Assembly (NCBI GenBank): GCA_001023535.1
Contig: CP011020.1
Coordinates: forward strand, 5,278,508 to 5,342,507
Source of the DNA: Pseudomonas chlororaphis
GTDB lineage: Bacteria > Pseudomonadota > Gammaproteobacteria > Pseudomonadales > Pseudomonadaceae
Direction: 5' to 3'
Length of the DNA: 64,000 bases
How positions within the stretch are numbered: the first letter of the stretch is position 1; every line of letters starts with the position of its first letter. Below the pieces are notes generated by a model that did not search any database, was not told the DNA's origin, and was given only the letters and a program-made list of their open reading frames with translations. The position numbers and the translations under genes were made by a program. Of the stretch, positions 36,224 to 48,914 are shown in pieces.

Positions 36224-37246
36224 TTAACGCTTGAGCTTGCGTTTGTTGCGGTACTGGTCGATGACCACGGCCACCACAATGATCAGCCCCTTGATGATGT
36301 CCTGGATGTAGGCGTCGACACCGACAAAGGTGAACCCACTGGCCATCACCCCGAGAATCAGCGCCCCGATCACCGTCCCGGTGATGCGCCCTACTCCGCC
36401 CGCCAGGCTGGTGCCACCGATCACTGCCGCCGCGATCGCGTCCAGCTCATAGGACATGCCCATGCCCGCCTGCCCGGTCGCCGCCCGCGCCGAGGCCACC
36501 ACCCCGGCCAACCCTGCCAGCAGCCCGGCGATGCTGTAGACGATCACCAGGTGGCGCTTGACGTTGATGCCCGAGGTGCGCGCCGCCTGCATGTTGCCGC
36601 CGATGGCGTAGGTGTACTTGCCGTACTTGGTGTAACGCAGGGCGATGTGGAAGATCACCGCCACCACCAGGAAAATGATCACCGGCATCGCGCCATGGCC
36701 GATGGCCGTGTAGGAGTCCGACAACATGCTCACCGGCTGGCCTTCGGTGTAGTAGCGCGCCAGGCCACGGGCCGAGACCATCATGCCGAGGGTGGCAATG
36801 AACGGCGGGATGCCGGTGATGGCGATGATGCTGCCGTTGATTGCCCCGGCCAACAGCCCGACACCGAGCCCGGCCACCACCGGGATCCACGCCGGCAGGT
36901 CGGTCAGCGAGGGGAACACCGCCCGGGCGAAGTCCGACGTCTGGGCCAGGCTGGCGGCAATCATTGCCGACAGCGCCAGCACCGAGCCGGACGACAGGTC
37001 GATACCGGTGGTGATGATCACCTGGGTCACACCGATGGCCAGCAGGCCGATGATCGACACCTGCAGGATCATCAGCACCAGTCGCTGGGAGTTCATCAAA
37101 AAGCTCTGGTCACGCATGATCCAGCCGAACAGCTCGAACACCAGGCCGATGCCGATCAGCACCAGGAAGATGCTCAGTTCCGTCGGCAGGCGTCGGCGCG
37201 TCCTGGCCGGTGCGGCGGCGGGTTTGTTTTCCAGTATTGCGTTCAT
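36224..37246 (-). CDS. Sugar (inositol) ABC transporter permease
   Basis: 340-residue inner-membrane permease of the RbsC/BPD_transp_2 family with about ten helices. VTQVIITTGIDLSSGSVLALSAM and YAIGGNMQAARTSGINV are family signatures, the latter being the ATPase-coupling loop. It is the last gene of the set binding protein, ATPase, permease. ATG at 37246 has an AAAGGTG leader seven bases away and is preferred to the one two codons upstream. The transporter's place directly beside the iol genes implies inositol uptake (compare iatP); the substrate is inference from context. Confidence 0.9.
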   Translation of the reverse strand: MNAILENKPAAAPARTRRRLPTELSIFLVLIGIGLVFELFGWIMRDQSFLMNSQRLVLMILQVSIIGLLAIGVTQVIITTGIDLSSGSVLALSAMIAASLAQTSDFARAVFPSLTDLPAWIPVVAGLGVGLLAGAINGSIIAITGIPPFIATLGMMVSARGLARYYTEGQPVSMLSDSYTAIGHGAMPVIIFLVVAVIFHIALRYTKYGKYTYAIGGNMQAARTSGINVKRHLVIVYSIAGLLAGLAGVVASARAATGQAGMGMSYELDAIAAAVIGGTSLAGGVGRITGTVIGALILGVMASGFTFVGVDAYIQDIIKGLIIVVAVVIDQYRNKRKLKR

Positions 37247-37330
37247 AGCCATTCACCTTTTTTTGTTCTTTGGCGAGGGGGTATTGCTTTTGGGTGTAGC
37301 CCCCTGAAAACGGGACCGCTTCGCGGCCCA

Positions 37331-37354
37331 GCGGGAGCAAGCTCCCTCGCCACA
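37331..37354. repeat. REP half element
   Basis: GCGGGAGCAAGCTCCCTCGC followed by CACA is a single copy of the short REP hairpin seen at 30282 and 58685. It lies between the permease and the ATPase gene of the same operon. Confidence 0.6.
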
Positions 37355-37388
37355 ATTGCGCTCGACTTTGTGTTTTGAACGGGCTGCA

Positions 37389-38942
37389 TCAGGACAGGCC
37401 CGACGCCAGTTGCATGACCCGTTCCTGACTCGCCTCGCTGCGGTCGAGGGTGCCCATCAGATCGCCTTCGTGCATCACCATGACCCGGTCGCTCATGCCC
37501 AGCACTTCCGGCAGCTCGGACGAAATCATGATCACCGCCATGCCTTCGCTGGCCAGGTAGGCGATAAGCCGGTAGATCTCTGCCTTGGCGCCGACGTCGA
37601 TGCCACGGGTCGGTTCGTCGAGAATCAGGATGCGTGGGTTGGTCATCAGCCAGCGGGCCAAGAGCGCCTTTTGCTGGTTGCCACCGGACAAGGTGTCGAT
37701 GCACTGTTCCAGCGACGGCGTCTTGACCCGCAGCTTCTTGCACATGTCTTCGCACAGGGCGCGCAGGGCCTTCTGCTGGATGAAACCGTTGCCGACGTAA
37801 TGGGGCAGCACGGCCATCTCCATGTTTTCCAGCACCGACAGGCACGGGAACAGGCCACTGAGCTTGCGATCCTCGGTCAACAGGGCGAAGCCTTTCTCGA
37901 TGGCCATGTGCGGGTCGCTGATGCGCACCGGCTGGTCGTCCAGCAGGATTTCACCGCCCGTCGCCGGCGTGATGCCGAAAATCGCCTCGGCCACGTTGGT
38001 CCTGCCCGACCCCATCAACCCGGCGATGCCGAGGATCTCGCCGGCGTGCAGGTCGAAGGACACGCCCTTGAAAATACCGTCCAGGCTCAGGTCGCGCACC
38101 GACAGTACACGCTCGCCGATGGGTTTTTCCCGCACCGGGAACAACTGGCTCAGCTCACGCCCGACCATCATCGAGATCAGGCTGTCGCCGTCCATGCTGT
38201 CGGCCCGTTGCAGGCCGATGTAGGCGCCGTCGCGAAACACCGCCACTTCATCGGCGATGGCGAACACTTCATTCATTTTATGGGTGATGTAGATGATGCC
38301 CTTACCCTCGGCCTTGAGGTCGGCAATGATCGAGAACAGGTGGGCCACTTCCGTTTCGGTGATGGCCGACGTCGGCTCGTCCATGATCAGAACGTCCGAG
38401 TCATAGGACACGGCCTTGGCGATCTCGACCATCTGTCGCTCGGCGATGCTCAGGTTGCCCACTTGTTCCTCGGGGTCGAGGTTGATACGCAGGCGCTCCA
38501 GCAACCGGGCGGTGCAGCGATGCATCTCGCCATGGTCGATCATGTGCAGGCCGTTGAGTTGCTCGCGGCCGATCCAGATGTTCTCGGCGATGCTCATGTG
38601 CGGCATCAGGTTGAGTTCCTGGTGGATCATCGCGATCCCGGCCTGCAAGGCCGCCAGGGGTGTGTCGAACGTCACCGGCCTGCCCCGCAGGCGCAGTTCA
38701 CCCGCGTCGGGCTGGTAAATGCCGGCGATGATTTTCATCAGGGTGGATTTGCCGGCGCCGTTCTCGCCCATCAGGGCCAACACGGAGCCTGGACGTACCC
38801 GCAGTTGCACATCGGACAGGGCCACCACGCCGGGAAAGCCTTTGCTGACATTGACGACTTCCAGCAGATACGGTTCGTCAGGTATTACGCCCGGCTGGAC
38901 ACTCATCGCCGGGGTGCTCGAAGCAGTCGCTGAAGCGAACAT
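37389..38942 (-). CDS. Sugar (inositol) ABC transporter ATP-binding protein
   Basis: 517-residue protein with two ABC domains, as in RbsA/MglA. The first has Walker [10 protein letters not shown], signature [14 protein letters not shown] and Walker [11 protein letters not shown]. The second has a degenerate Walker A (GLMGSGRTN), [14 protein letters not shown] and [12 protein letters not shown]. It energises the import of the sugar bound by the periplasmic protein encoded upstream. ATG at 38942 has a GAGGGAG leader. The gap to the binding-protein gene is 80 bases, so it is in one operon with it. Confidence 0.92.
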   Translation of the reverse strand: MFASATASSTPAMSVQPGVIPDEPYLLEVVNVSKGFPGVVALSDVQLRVRPGSVLALMGENGAGKSTLMKIIAGIYQPDAGELRLRGRPVTFDTPLAALQAGIAMIHQELNLMPHMSIAENIWIGREQLNGLHMIDHGEMHRCTARLLERLRINLDPEEQVGNLSIAERQMVEIAKAVSYDSDVLIMDEPTSAITETEVAHLFSIIADLKAEGKGIIYITHKMNEVFAIADEVAVFRDGAYIGLQRADSMDGDSLISMMVGRELSQLFPVREKPIGERVLSVRDLSLDGIFKGVSFDLHAGEILGIAGLMGSGRTNVAEAIFGITPATGGEILLDDQPVRISDPHMAIEKGFALLTEDRKLSGLFPCLSVLENMEMAVLPHYVGNGFIQQKALRALCEDMCKKLRVKTPSLEQCIDTLSGGNQQKALLARWLMTNPRILILDEPTRGIDVGAKAEIYRLIAYLASEGMAVIMISSELPEVLGMSDRVMVMHEGDLMGTLDRSEASQERVMQLASGLS

Positions 38943-39022
38943 GATCAGGTACTCCCTCGGCAAGGTCGATGACGCGACCCTGCCTGCTTATTATTGTGGT
39001 GGAACCGCGGGGACGGCAGGCC

Positions 39023-39949
39023 TCACTTGAACTGGTCGACGTTTTCCGGGGTGATCAGGCGATAAGGCACCCACACGGCGGGTTCAACCGGCTGCTTCTT
39101 GACCATCTTCACCGCCGTGTCGATCGAGCCGTCGGCCTGCCCTTTGGCGTCCTGGAACACCGAGACAGCCATCTCGCCTTTCTTCACGGCGTTCAGGCCG
39201 TCCGGCGTGCCGTCGACCCCGGCGATCAGTACGCTGCCCTTCTCCTTGCCCGCACCCTTGAGGGCCATGGCGGCGCCAATGGCCATTTCGTCGTTGTTGG
39301 CGACCACCGCCTGGAATTCGCGGCCCTGGGTCAGCCAGTCATTGACCAGCGTCATGCCCTTGTCCCGCAGCCAGGTGCCCGTCTGCTCCTGCTCGATCTT
39401 GATGCCGGGGTACTTGGCCAGCACTTCCTTGACGCCCTTGGTGCGGTTGGTGGTGGAGTTGTTGGCGAGGTCACCGAGCAGGATCACGATGTTGCCCTTG
39501 CCGCCCATTTTTTCCGCCAGGTACTGCATCTGCATCCGCCCTGCCTCCAGGTCATCCGAAGCGACGGTGACCACGCCCGCCGGCAGCTTCAGATCGTCGG
39601 GGCGCCGGTTGACGTAGACCAGCGGAATGCCGGCGGCCACGGCGGCCTTGGTGATGCGCTGGGTCGCGGCGGTGTCCACCGGGTTGACGATGATGGCGTC
39701 GACCTTCTGGCTGATGAAGCTTTCCACCTGGCTCAGCTGCTTGACCACGTCACTGCGCGCGTCTTCGAACTGCAGGCTGACGCCGTCCGGCAGGGACTTG
39801 GCTTTCTTGTCCATGGATTCACGCAGGTAGGTCAGCCAGGTGTCATCGAACTGGGACATGCTGACGCCGATCTTCAGGTCCGCCAGGGCTGCGCCGCTGG
39901 TGAGCATCAATGACAGGGCCAGCGAGGCGATACGGGTCTTGGTCTTCAT
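39023..39949 (-). CDS. Periplasmic sugar (inositol)-binding protein
   Basis: 308-residue Peripla_BP_4 protein with a clear signal peptide (MKTKTRIASLALSLMLTSGAAL then ADLK). KIGVSMSQFDDTWLTYLRESMD starts the mature domain; VDAIIVNPVDTAATQRITKAA, NRRPDD and VVANNDEMAIGAAMAL line the sugar pocket as in RbsB, and especially IbpA-type inositol binders. It is the first gene of the transporter set. The 336-base leader region carries an operator-like palindrome at 40251-40264 and a short leader frame. Confidence 0.9.
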   Translation of the reverse strand: MKTKTRIASLALSLMLTSGAALADLKIGVSMSQFDDTWLTYLRESMDKKAKSLPDGVSLQFEDARSDVVKQLSQVESFISQKVDAIIVNPVDTAATQRITKAAVAAGIPLVYVNRRPDDLKLPAGVVTVASDDLEAGRMQMQYLAEKMGGKGNIVILLGDLANNSTTNRTKGVKEVLAKYPGIKIEQEQTGTWLRDKGMTLVNDWLTQGREFQAVVANNDEMAIGAAMALKGAGKEKGSVLIAGVDGTPDGLNAVKKGEMAVSVFQDAKGQADGSIDTAVKMVKKQPVEPAVWVPYRLITPENVDQFK

Positions 39950-40000
39950 GAACGGTCTTTCTCCACTTTTTTGTTGATTTTATGGATAAGGCGTAGCGGA

Positions 40001-40144
40001 TCAGGAACGCGGCAAACGCACGATGGGCGCGCCGGGGATGCAACAGACCACGGCGCCCTTGCGCTGGATGCACAGGGACCCGAAGAGGGATACGACAGAG
40101 GACAGGCTTGGCAAGTGAAACGCAGAGCGGCTGAAGGTTTTCAT
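40001..40144 (-). CDS. Possible 47-codon leader reading frame
   Basis: ATG at 40144 opens a frame that starts MKTFSRSAFHLPS and ends in PIVRLPRS at 40003, 51 bases before the binding-protein ATG. The upstream site (CAGG) is weak. No homology is known to me. It may be a leader peptide or chance. Confidence 0.25.
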   Translation of the reverse strand: MKTFSRSAFHLPSLSSVVSLFGSLCIQRKGAVVCCIPGAPIVRLPRS

Positions 40145-40235
40145 CGACGGTACCTGGCTGTGCTTCTTGTTTTTGTGAAGTCCCCTACCCGTTTAAGACT
40201 TGCTTGCTCGGATGGGAACCGGATGTCGGCAACCT

Positions 40236-40264
40236 GGAAATGACTTTATTGGAAAATATTTTCC
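40236..40264. promoter_or_regulatory. Candidate IolR operator upstream of the transporter genes
   Basis: A perfect 14-base palindrome GGAAAATATTTTCC lies at 40251-40264; a half site (GGAA-N6-TTAT) is at 40236-40249. It fits GGAA-N6-TTCC and is about 300 bases before the binding-protein ATG and just beyond the end of the preceding Gfo/Idh gene. Confidence 0.65.
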
Positions 40265-40285
40265 ATATCAACTTGTTTTAGAATT

Positions 40286-41338
40286 TTATTCGTTTTTTAT
40301 TCCATGGCCTACGGGCGGGGACATCACCACCACCTGCCCCTGTTCGGCACTCTGTCGCGCAGCGTCCAGAATGCGCGTGGTCGCCAGGGCATCGCGGGCC
40401 TGCACCGGTAACGGCCCGCCCCCTTGCAGGGCACTTTGCAGGCGCTGGTAGAACGTCATCCAGCAACCGCGCTCCGAAGTCACCCGCTCCCGCTCGTTGC
40501 CGTGCTCGAACCAGCCCCAGCGCCGATGTTCCTCGGCGCCCCAGCGTTCGCCCGCGCTGGCCGGGCTTAATCCGGCCAGCGCCTGGGCCTCCTGGCCATC
40601 CAGGCCGTCGACGGTGTAGCAGCCGTGGGTGCCGCTGACCCGAAAGCGTGGGCGCGGGGCGTTTTGCAGGCAATGGCCGCTCAGGTGTGAAACGACCCCA
40701 CCGACATGGGTCAGGGACATAAAGAAGCCATTGTCGAAAACCTGGCCGGGCGTTCGGTAATCCAGCTCGGCGTAGACTCGCGCCACCGGCCCGAACAGTT
40801 GCAGTGCCTGGTCCACCAGATGGCTGCCGAGGTCGCGCAAGAATCCGCCGCCGCTGCCTTTACCCACCGACGAAGGCGAGTAACGCTCGACACTGGACTC
40901 GAAGCGCATGACCTGGCCCAGGGCACCGGAGGCCAGCAATTTGCGCAAGGTCAGGAAGTCCGAATCCCAGCGACGGTTCTGGTACACGCTCAACGGCACC
41001 TTGCCCCGCTCGGCCGCCACTACCAGCGCCTCGGCCTCGGCCGCGTCACGGGCAAATGGCTTGTCGCTGACCACCGCCACGCCGTGCTCGATGGCTTGCA
41101 TCACCACCGCCGGACGACTGTCCAACGGCGTGGACACCACCACCGCGTCGACCCCCGCAGCCACCAATTGCTCAAGCGTGTCAAACGCGCGGGCGTTCGG
41201 GTAGTCGCCTGCCAGTTGCGCGCGCCGCTCGGCCGAGCGCGTGACCACGCCGACAAACGTCGCCCCCGGCAAACTGCTGATGAACGGCGCATGAAAAAAC
41301 CGCCCTCCCTTGCCGTAGCCGACCAGTCCGATTCGCAT
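40286..41338 (-). CDS. Gfo/Idh/MocA-family oxidoreductase in the iol cluster
   Basis: 350-residue dehydrogenase, starting MRIGLVGYGKGGRFFHAPF and with the family EKP replaced by SDKPFA (VAVVSDKPFARDAAE). This variant resembles the YdgJ/IolW/scyllo-inositol NADP dehydrogenase group, which acts on other inositol isomers or related sugars. An AAGGGGGG leader supports the ATG at 41338. It lies between iolG and the transporter and probably widens substrate use. The exact substrate is inference. Confidence 0.88.
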   Translation of the reverse strand: MRIGLVGYGKGGRFFHAPFISSLPGATFVGVVTRSAERRAQLAGDYPNARAFDTLEQLVAAGVDAVVVSTPLDSRPAVVMQAIEHGVAVVSDKPFARDAAEAEALVVAAERGKVPLSVYQNRRWDSDFLTLRKLLASGALGQVMRFESSVERYSPSSVGKGSGGGFLRDLGSHLVDQALQLFGPVARVYAELDYRTPGQVFDNGFFMSLTHVGGVVSHLSGHCLQNAPRPRFRVSGTHGCYTVDGLDGQEAQALAGLSPASAGERWGAEEHRRWGWFEHGNERERVTSERGCWMTFYQRLQSALQGGGPLPVQARDALATTRILDAARQSAEQGQVVVMSPPVGHGIKNE

Positions 41339-41376
41339 GAACCCCCCTTGAAAGTCATTGGATAAACATCGACCCT

Positions 41377-41464
41377 GTGGGAGCGGGCTTGCTCGCGAAG
41401 GCGTAGTGTCAGTCGACATCAATGTTGAATGTGCCGCCGTCTTCGCGAGCAAGCCCGCTCCCAC
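41377..41464. repeat. REPIN of the GTGGGAGCGGGCTTGC family
   Basis: Inverted REP copies at both ends (GTGGGAGCGGGCTTGCTCGCG and its inverse) flank about 40 bases inside the iol cluster, between iolG and the following gene. Confidence 0.85.
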
Positions 41465-41475
41465 AAGGATTGGGG

Positions 41476-42513
<1,038 letters not shown>

Positions 42514-44445
42514 TTAATATTGGCGAGCTTCGGCCAATCGTTCATTGAGGGCTTTGGCGGCGGCGTCGGTGCGGGCGCTGGTGGACACTTGCGCCACGCC
42601 GACCCGCCACCAGGACAGGTAGCTGTGGATCATGGTCTTGGGCAGGACCTTGATGTCGATCAGGGTGGACACGGTCTGCAACCGTGCATCGGCCAGGGCC
42701 GCGTGCAGTTCGTCGAGGGTGCGGACCTTGTAGGTCTTGCAGCCGTAGGCCGCAGCGCTCATGGCGAAGTCCACCGGGACGAAACCGCCATCGAGCTTGC
42801 CGGTGTCCGGGTTACGGAAACGGAACTCGGTGGCGAAGCTGTCCATGCCGTTGCCCATCTGCAGGTTGTTGATGCAACCGAAGGTCATGTTGTCCAGCAA
42901 CACCACGTTGATCTTGCGCCGCTCCTGGATCGAGGTGGCCAGCTCCGAATGCAGCATCATGTAGGAGCCATCGCCCACCAGCGCGTACACCTCTTTATCC
43001 GGCTCGGCGAGTTTCACCCCCAGCGCCGCATTCACCTCATAGCCCATGCACGAATAACCGTATTCGAGGTGATAGGTGTTCACCCCCTTGCTGCGCCAAC
43101 TGCGCTGCAAGTCACCGGGCAAGCTGCCGGCGGCGGCGACGATGATCGCGTCATCGGCGAGGCTTTCGTTGAGGGTGCCCAGCACGCGACTCTGGGTCAG
43201 GCAGGAGCCGGTGAGTTCGATGAATTCGCGAAACACCGCCGGGTCCAGGTGATCGCGCACTTCCGGGACGAAATCCTCGGCCTGGTAATCGGCCTGGTAG
43301 ACCCGATCCACCTCGGCGTCCAACCGGGCCTTGGCGTCGGCGACTTGGCCGCCCCATTCGGCGCGGTAGTCGCCGAGCACGCCGGCCAACGCCTCCAGGC
43401 CCACGCGCGCGTCGGCCAGCAGTTGCACGCCGTCGAGCTTCACCGCATCGCACGGGCTGACGTTGAGGTTAAGGAATCGCACGCCCGGCTGGCGGAACAG
43501 CCATTTGGAGCCGGTGGTGAAATCGCTGTAGCGCGTGCCGATGCCGATGATCAGGTCCGCCTCCGCGGCCAGCAGGTTCGCCGCCAGGCAACCGGTTTCG
43601 CCCACGCCTCCGACGTTCAGCGGATGGCTGGAGACCACCGCGCTCTTGCCGGCCTGGGTTTCGGCGAACGGAATCTGGAAGCGTTCGGCAAACGCCTGCA
43701 AGGCGGCATTGGCCCCGGAATAGCGCACGCCACCGCCGCAGATGATCAGCGGCCGACGCTTGCCCTTGATCAGCGCCAGGGCGTCGTCGAGCATCGCCTC
43801 GGTGGCCGGGCGACGGTCGATCCGGTGCACGCGCTTTTGCAGGAAGTAGTCTGGGTAATCGTAGGCCTCGGCTTGCACGTCCTGGGGCAGCGCCAGGGTC
43901 ACCGCGCCGGTCTCGGCCGGGTCGGTGAGCACGCGCATGGCCTGGATCGCGGCGCTCATCAGTTGCTCGGGGCGGTTGATGCGGTCCCAATATTTGCTCA
44001 CGGCCTTGAACGCATCGTTGGTGCTGATGCTCAGGTCGTGGAACTGCTCGATCTGTTGCAGCACCGGGTCCGGCTGGCGGCTGGCATAGACGTCACCGGG
44101 CAACAGCAGCAATGGAATGCGATTGGCCGTGGCCGTGGCGGCAGCGGTCAGCATGTTCGCCGCGCCGGGGCCGACCGACGAGGTGCAGGCGTAGATCCTG
44201 CGCCGCAGGTGCTGCTTGGCAAACCCGATGGCGGCATGGGCCATGCCCTGCTCGTTGCGGCCCTGGTGCACCACCAGGTCGCCGGCGTCCTGCTCCAGCG
44301 CCTGGCCCAGCCCCAGCACATTGCCGTGGCCGAAAATGGTAAACACCCCGGCAACGAATTTGCTCTGGACACCATCGACCTCGACGTACTGGTTATCGAG
44401 GAATTTCACCAGGGCCTGGGCCATGGTCAGTCGTGTTGTGGTCAT
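42514..44445 (-). CDS. iolD: 3D-(3,5/4)-trihydroxycyclohexane-1,2-dione hydrolase
   Basis: 643-residue thiamine-diphosphate enzyme that opens the inositol ring to 5-deoxyglucuronate. It has the three ThDP domains, including [20 protein letters not shown] at the N-terminus, [14 protein letters not shown], and the C-terminal [16 protein letters not shown], with [11 protein letters not shown] as the GDG metal/ThDP motif. Start at 44445 begins [12 protein letters not shown] like other IolD; an upstream open frame runs through a REPIN. It is 27 bases before iolG on the minus strand. Confidence 0.95.
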   Translation of the reverse strand: MTTTRLTMAQALVKFLDNQYVEVDGVQSKFVAGVFTIFGHGNVLGLGQALEQDAGDLVVHQGRNEQGMAHAAIGFAKQHLRRRIYACTSSVGPGAANMLTAAATATANRIPLLLLPGDVYASRQPDPVLQQIEQFHDLSISTNDAFKAVSKYWDRINRPEQLMSAAIQAMRVLTDPAETGAVTLALPQDVQAEAYDYPDYFLQKRVHRIDRRPATEAMLDDALALIKGKRRPLIICGGGVRYSGANAALQAFAERFQIPFAETQAGKSAVVSSHPLNVGGVGETGCLAANLLAAEADLIIGIGTRYSDFTTGSKWLFRQPGVRFLNLNVSPCDAVKLDGVQLLADARVGLEALAGVLGDYRAEWGGQVADAKARLDAEVDRVYQADYQAEDFVPEVRDHLDPAVFREFIELTGSCLTQSRVLGTLNESLADDAIIVAAAGSLPGDLQRSWRSKGVNTYHLEYGYSCMGYEVNAALGVKLAEPDKEVYALVGDGSYMMLHSELATSIQERRKINVVLLDNMTFGCINNLQMGNGMDSFATEFRFRNPDTGKLDGGFVPVDFAMSAAAYGCKTYKVRTLDELHAALADARLQTVSTLIDIKVLPKTMIHSYLSWWRVGVAQVSTSARTDAAAKALNERLAEARQY

Positions 44446-44495
44446 GCTTGCACCTATCCTGGAATGCAAAAATCTGGCGGCTGGCGCAGAACCTT

Positions 44496-44583
44496 GTGGG
44501 AGCGAGCTTGCTCGCGAAAGCGGTGTACCAGGCGAACTCGAAGTTGAATGTGCCATTGCCTTCGCGAGCAAGCCCGCTCCCAC
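44496..44583. repeat. REPIN of the GTGGGAGCGAGCTTGC family
   Basis: GTGGGAGCGAGCTTGCTCGC at 44496 and its inverse ending at 44583. It lies between iolI and iolD. Confidence 0.85.
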
Positions 44584-44613
44584 ATTTGGCTCTGCGTCAG
44601 GCCAACAATCGTG

Positions 44614-45435
44614 TCAGGCCTGCGGGTTTTGCAAATGGCTCATGCTCGCCCCCAGCGCCTGGCGGATGTCGGCCAATTCATGGATGCTCTCGGCGAAGGG
44701 CTCGAAGGACAGGTAGCCGTCATAGCCACCGGCCCGCAACGCCTGGATCTGCGCGGCGTTGCCGAGAATGTCGGCCTCACCCACCAGCACCCGATGGCCG
44801 TCGCGGATCGTCGCCAGCGGGGCCTGGGCGTCCTCGACGCCGGAGATGTGCACCAGGCCGGTCAGTTCGGGAAAGAACGCCTGCTCGCCCGCCAGGTGAT
44901 GGTGGAAGGTGTCGTGCACCAGGCGGAACACATCCAGTCCGCCCACCGCCTCGATCGCCGCCACCGCCGTGCCCTTGCGCCGCAACGAACATTCTTCGAA
45001 ACCCAGCGGCTCAATGAAACCGTAGATGCCGAAGGCCCGCAGGATCGGCGCCAGTTCACCCAACGCGGTGCGCAGGCCGGCCGCGCGTTGCGCTTCGCTG
45101 CGCGGATCGGCGCGATCGTTGAGCGGGCACATCACCAGCCCCTCGGCACCGCATTCGCGGGCGTAGTCGGCCAGCCGTACGGCTTGGGCACGGCGTTCGT
45201 CGTTCCACACATCGAAGGGGTACAGGGCATTGATCGACAACACCTTGATGCCGCGTGCCTCGCACAGCGCACGCACCTGGGCCGGCGGCATGCCGTCTTC
45301 GATCTCGACGCCCTTGAGGTCGTTGCGGATCTCGATGGCATCGGTCTTCAACGCCAGCGCCAGGTCGATGAAGGCCGGCAGCGACAGGCGCGGGGCGACC
45401 ATTCGGTTCAGGGCAAAACGCAGGGGTTTGTTCAT
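44614..45435 (-). CDS. iolI: Inosose isomerase-like TIM-barrel protein (IolI)
   Basis: 273-residue xylose-isomerase-like TIM barrel. DAIEIRNDLKG, KVLSINALYPFD, GFIEPLGFEECS and LVHDTFHHHLAGE provide the metal-binding Glu, Asp and His positions of IolI, which interconverts 2-keto-myo-inositol and 1-keto-D-chiro-inositol. It is distinct from the dehydratase iolE found further upstream. A GGAGGG leader precedes the ATG. It follows iolA by 33 bases. A confusion with IolH- or hydroxypyruvate-isomerase-like proteins is possible but less likely here. Confidence 0.86.
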   Translation of the reverse strand: MNKPLRFALNRMVAPRLSLPAFIDLALALKTDAIEIRNDLKGVEIEDGMPPAQVRALCEARGIKVLSINALYPFDVWNDERRAQAVRLADYARECGAEGLVMCPLNDRADPRSEAQRAAGLRTALGELAPILRAFGIYGFIEPLGFEECSLRRKGTAVAAIEAVGGLDVFRLVHDTFHHHLAGEQAFFPELTGLVHISGVEDAQAPLATIRDGHRVLVGEADILGNAAQIQALRAGGYDGYLSFEPFAESIHELADIRQALGASMSHLQNPQA

Positions 45436-45468
45436 TGTTGTTATCCCTCCGGCATTCGTACGAGCAGG

Positions 45469-46971
<1,503 letters not shown>

Positions 46972-47001
46972 TGTTCCTGTTCTCCGTGGGGATGGTGCAA
47001 T

Positions 47002-47811
47002 TCAGAGGTCCAGCAGCCAACTGTGCTGCGGGTCGTTGTGAAACTGCCAGACGCGCTTGGGCCCGGCCATGACGTTCAGGTAGTACGACTCATACCCGTA
47101 GGGCACGCTGACCGGGTGATAGCCCTTGGGCACCACCACCAGGTCGCTGTTCTCCACGGCCATGGCCTGGTCGATGCTGCGGTCGTCGGTGTAGACCCGC
47201 TGGAACACGAAACCCTGGGCCGGATTGACCTGGTGGTAATAGGTTTCCTCCAGGAAGCTCTGGTGCGGCAGGTCGTCGGTGTCGTGCTTGTGGGGCGGGT
47301 AGCTCGACGAGTGTCCCGATGGCGTGCGCACTTCCACCACCAGCAGCGAATGGGCCGGCTCGCTGTCCGGCAGGATGTCGCAGACGTAGCGGGTGTTGGC
47401 ACCCTTGCCGCGCACGCTGCGCTTCATGCTGTCGGGGCGGATCAGCCGTGGAGCGTAGCGATCCCCGGCTGCCCCCGGCGCCGCACACACGGCGAGTTGC
47501 ACGTCACTCAGGGCGGTGACCTGAGCCTGGCTGCCGGGCGGCAGGTACGCGGCGTAGGGTGACTTGTCCTCGAACACCGATTGGCGGTCGCCCAGGTTGT
47601 CCCAGTCGAACGCGCCCTGCCCTGGCGCCTCGCCCTTGAGGCTGATGCGACCGCTGAGCAGCACCAGGCACAGTTCCTTGTCATCGGCCGCCACCGCGAG
47701 GGTTTCGCCCAGGCTCAGGCGATAGGCGGCGAAGCCGACGTATTCCAGCTCGCCGGCGGGCAGCTCGACCATGGTCCGGCCGCTGGCGTGGCTCTTGATC
47801 AACAGGCTCAT
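47002..47811 (-). CDS. iolB: 5-deoxy-glucuronate isomerase
   Basis: 269-residue cupin-fold enzyme that converts 5-deoxyglucuronate to 5-keto-2-deoxygluconate. SSYPPHKHDTDDLPHQSFLEETYYHQ carries the metal-binding His and Glu residues, and AVENSDLVVVPKGYHPVSVPYGY completes the motif set. The ATG at 47811 overlaps the iolE stop by four bases (ATGA). A frame open to 48087 lies within iolE and is ignored. Confidence 0.95.
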   Translation of the reverse strand: MSLLIKSHASGRTMVELPAGELEYVGFAAYRLSLGETLAVAADDKELCLVLLSGRISLKGEAPGQGAFDWDNLGDRQSVFEDKSPYAAYLPPGSQAQVTALSDVQLAVCAAPGAAGDRYAPRLIRPDSMKRSVRGKGANTRYVCDILPDSEPAHSLLVVEVRTPSGHSSSYPPHKHDTDDLPHQSFLEETYYHQVNPAQGFVFQRVYTDDRSIDQAMAVENSDLVVVPKGYHPVSVPYGYESYYLNVMAGPKRVWQFHNDPQHSWLLDL

Positions 47812-48701
47812 GACACACTCCTTTCCTGCAACAAGGCGCGCAGGGTCTCGTAGCCTTTTTTGGCGTAGGCGTAACTCGGCGCGACGGCGGGATCCTGCTC
47901 GGCTTCCACCACCAGCCAACCCTCGTAACGGGCAGCCAGCAACACGTCCAGCAACGCGGCAAAATCGATGTCGCCATCGCCCGGCACGGTGAAGGTGCCG
48001 TTGATGATGCAGTCGGGAAAGCTCCAGAGATGGTTGCGCGCCAACTGCACCACCGGCTTGCGCACGTCCTTGAAATGCACGTGGCAAATACGCTCGATGT
48101 GTTTGCGCAGCACCTGCAAGGGTTCGCCGCCGCCCATGTAGCAGTGGCCGGAATCGAACAACAGGCCCACCTCGCTGCCGGTCAGGGCCATCAGCTTGTC
48201 GATGTCCGAGGGCGACTCGACGTAGGCGCCCATGTGGTGGTGATAGCCCAGGCGCACGCCCCTGGACAGGGTGAAGCGCGCCAGCTCGGTGAGTTTGTCG
48301 GCGTAGCGTTGCCAGGCGTCGTCGGTGTGAAAACGCGGCCGTTCGACCAGGGGAATCCGCTGGCCCTGGATCGAATCGGCCACTTCGCCGTACACCAGCA
48401 CCGTGGCGCCGTTGTGCGCCAGCAACTCGACATGGCTGGCAATGGCGTCGATTTCCTCGGCTGCCGAACGCTGGGCCAGGCGACCGGAATACCAGCCGGA
48501 AACCAGGGCCAGGTCATAGGGCCGCAATACATCGCCAACGCCCTTGGCGTCCTTGGGAAACTTGCCGTTGAGCTCGAAGCCTTCGTAGCCGATGGATTTG
48601 CCTTCGCTCAGCGCGGTGCTCAACGGCGTCTCACCGCCCAGGGAAGGCAGGTCGTCGTTGCTCCAGGAAATCGGGTTGATGCCAATTCGAATAGCGGGCA
48701 T
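47808..48701 (-). CDS. iolE: Myo-inosose-2 dehydratase
   Basis: 297-residue TIM-barrel enzyme that removes water from 2-keto-myo-inositol. IGINPISWSNDDLPSLGG at the N-terminus, LGYHHHMGAYVES, GLLFDSGHCYMGGG, HVHFKDVR and WLVVEAEQDP are the IolE signature with the metal ligands. An AAGGTG leader precedes the ATG. It is coupled to iolB. Confidence 0.95.
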   Translation of the reverse strand: MPAIRIGINPISWSNDDLPSLGGETPLSTALSEGKSIGYEGFELNGKFPKDAKGVGDVLRPYDLALVSGWYSGRLAQRSAAEEIDAIASHVELLAHNGATVLVYGEVADSIQGQRIPLVERPRFHTDDAWQRYADKLTELARFTLSRGVRLGYHHHMGAYVESPSDIDKLMALTGSEVGLLFDSGHCYMGGGEPLQVLRKHIERICHVHFKDVRKPVVQLARNHLWSFPDCIINGTFTVPGDGDIDFAALLDVLLAARYEGWLVVEAEQDPAVAPSYAYAKKGYETLRALLQERSVS

Positions 48702-48761
48702 GGCTGCACCTTTTTATTGTTTTCAAACTGAATGTCGAAAGCCATTTGTGAATACATAACT

Positions 48762-48893
48762 GTGGCGAGGGGATTTATCCCCGCTGGGCTGCGAAGCGGC
48801 CCCTCGAACGGCTGAATGTGGGCTGCCTGACACACCGAGTTGTAGGGTTTTGGGGCTGCTTCGCAGCCCAGCGGGGATAAATCCCCTCGCCAC
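48762..48893. repeat. REPIN of the GTGGCGAGGGGATTTATCCCC family
   Basis: Inverted copies at 48762 and ending at 48893, with an inner GGGCTGC/GCAGCCC pair. It lies in the 213-base gap between iolC and iolE and may weaken read-through from iolC. Confidence 0.84.
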
Positions 48894-48914
48894 AAAAAAG
48901 CTCTTGCGCCGCTG

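Noticed and set aside
44614..45435. Second IolE (dehydratase) gene
   Set aside because: The motifs fit IolI better; the true IolE is at 47808-48701.
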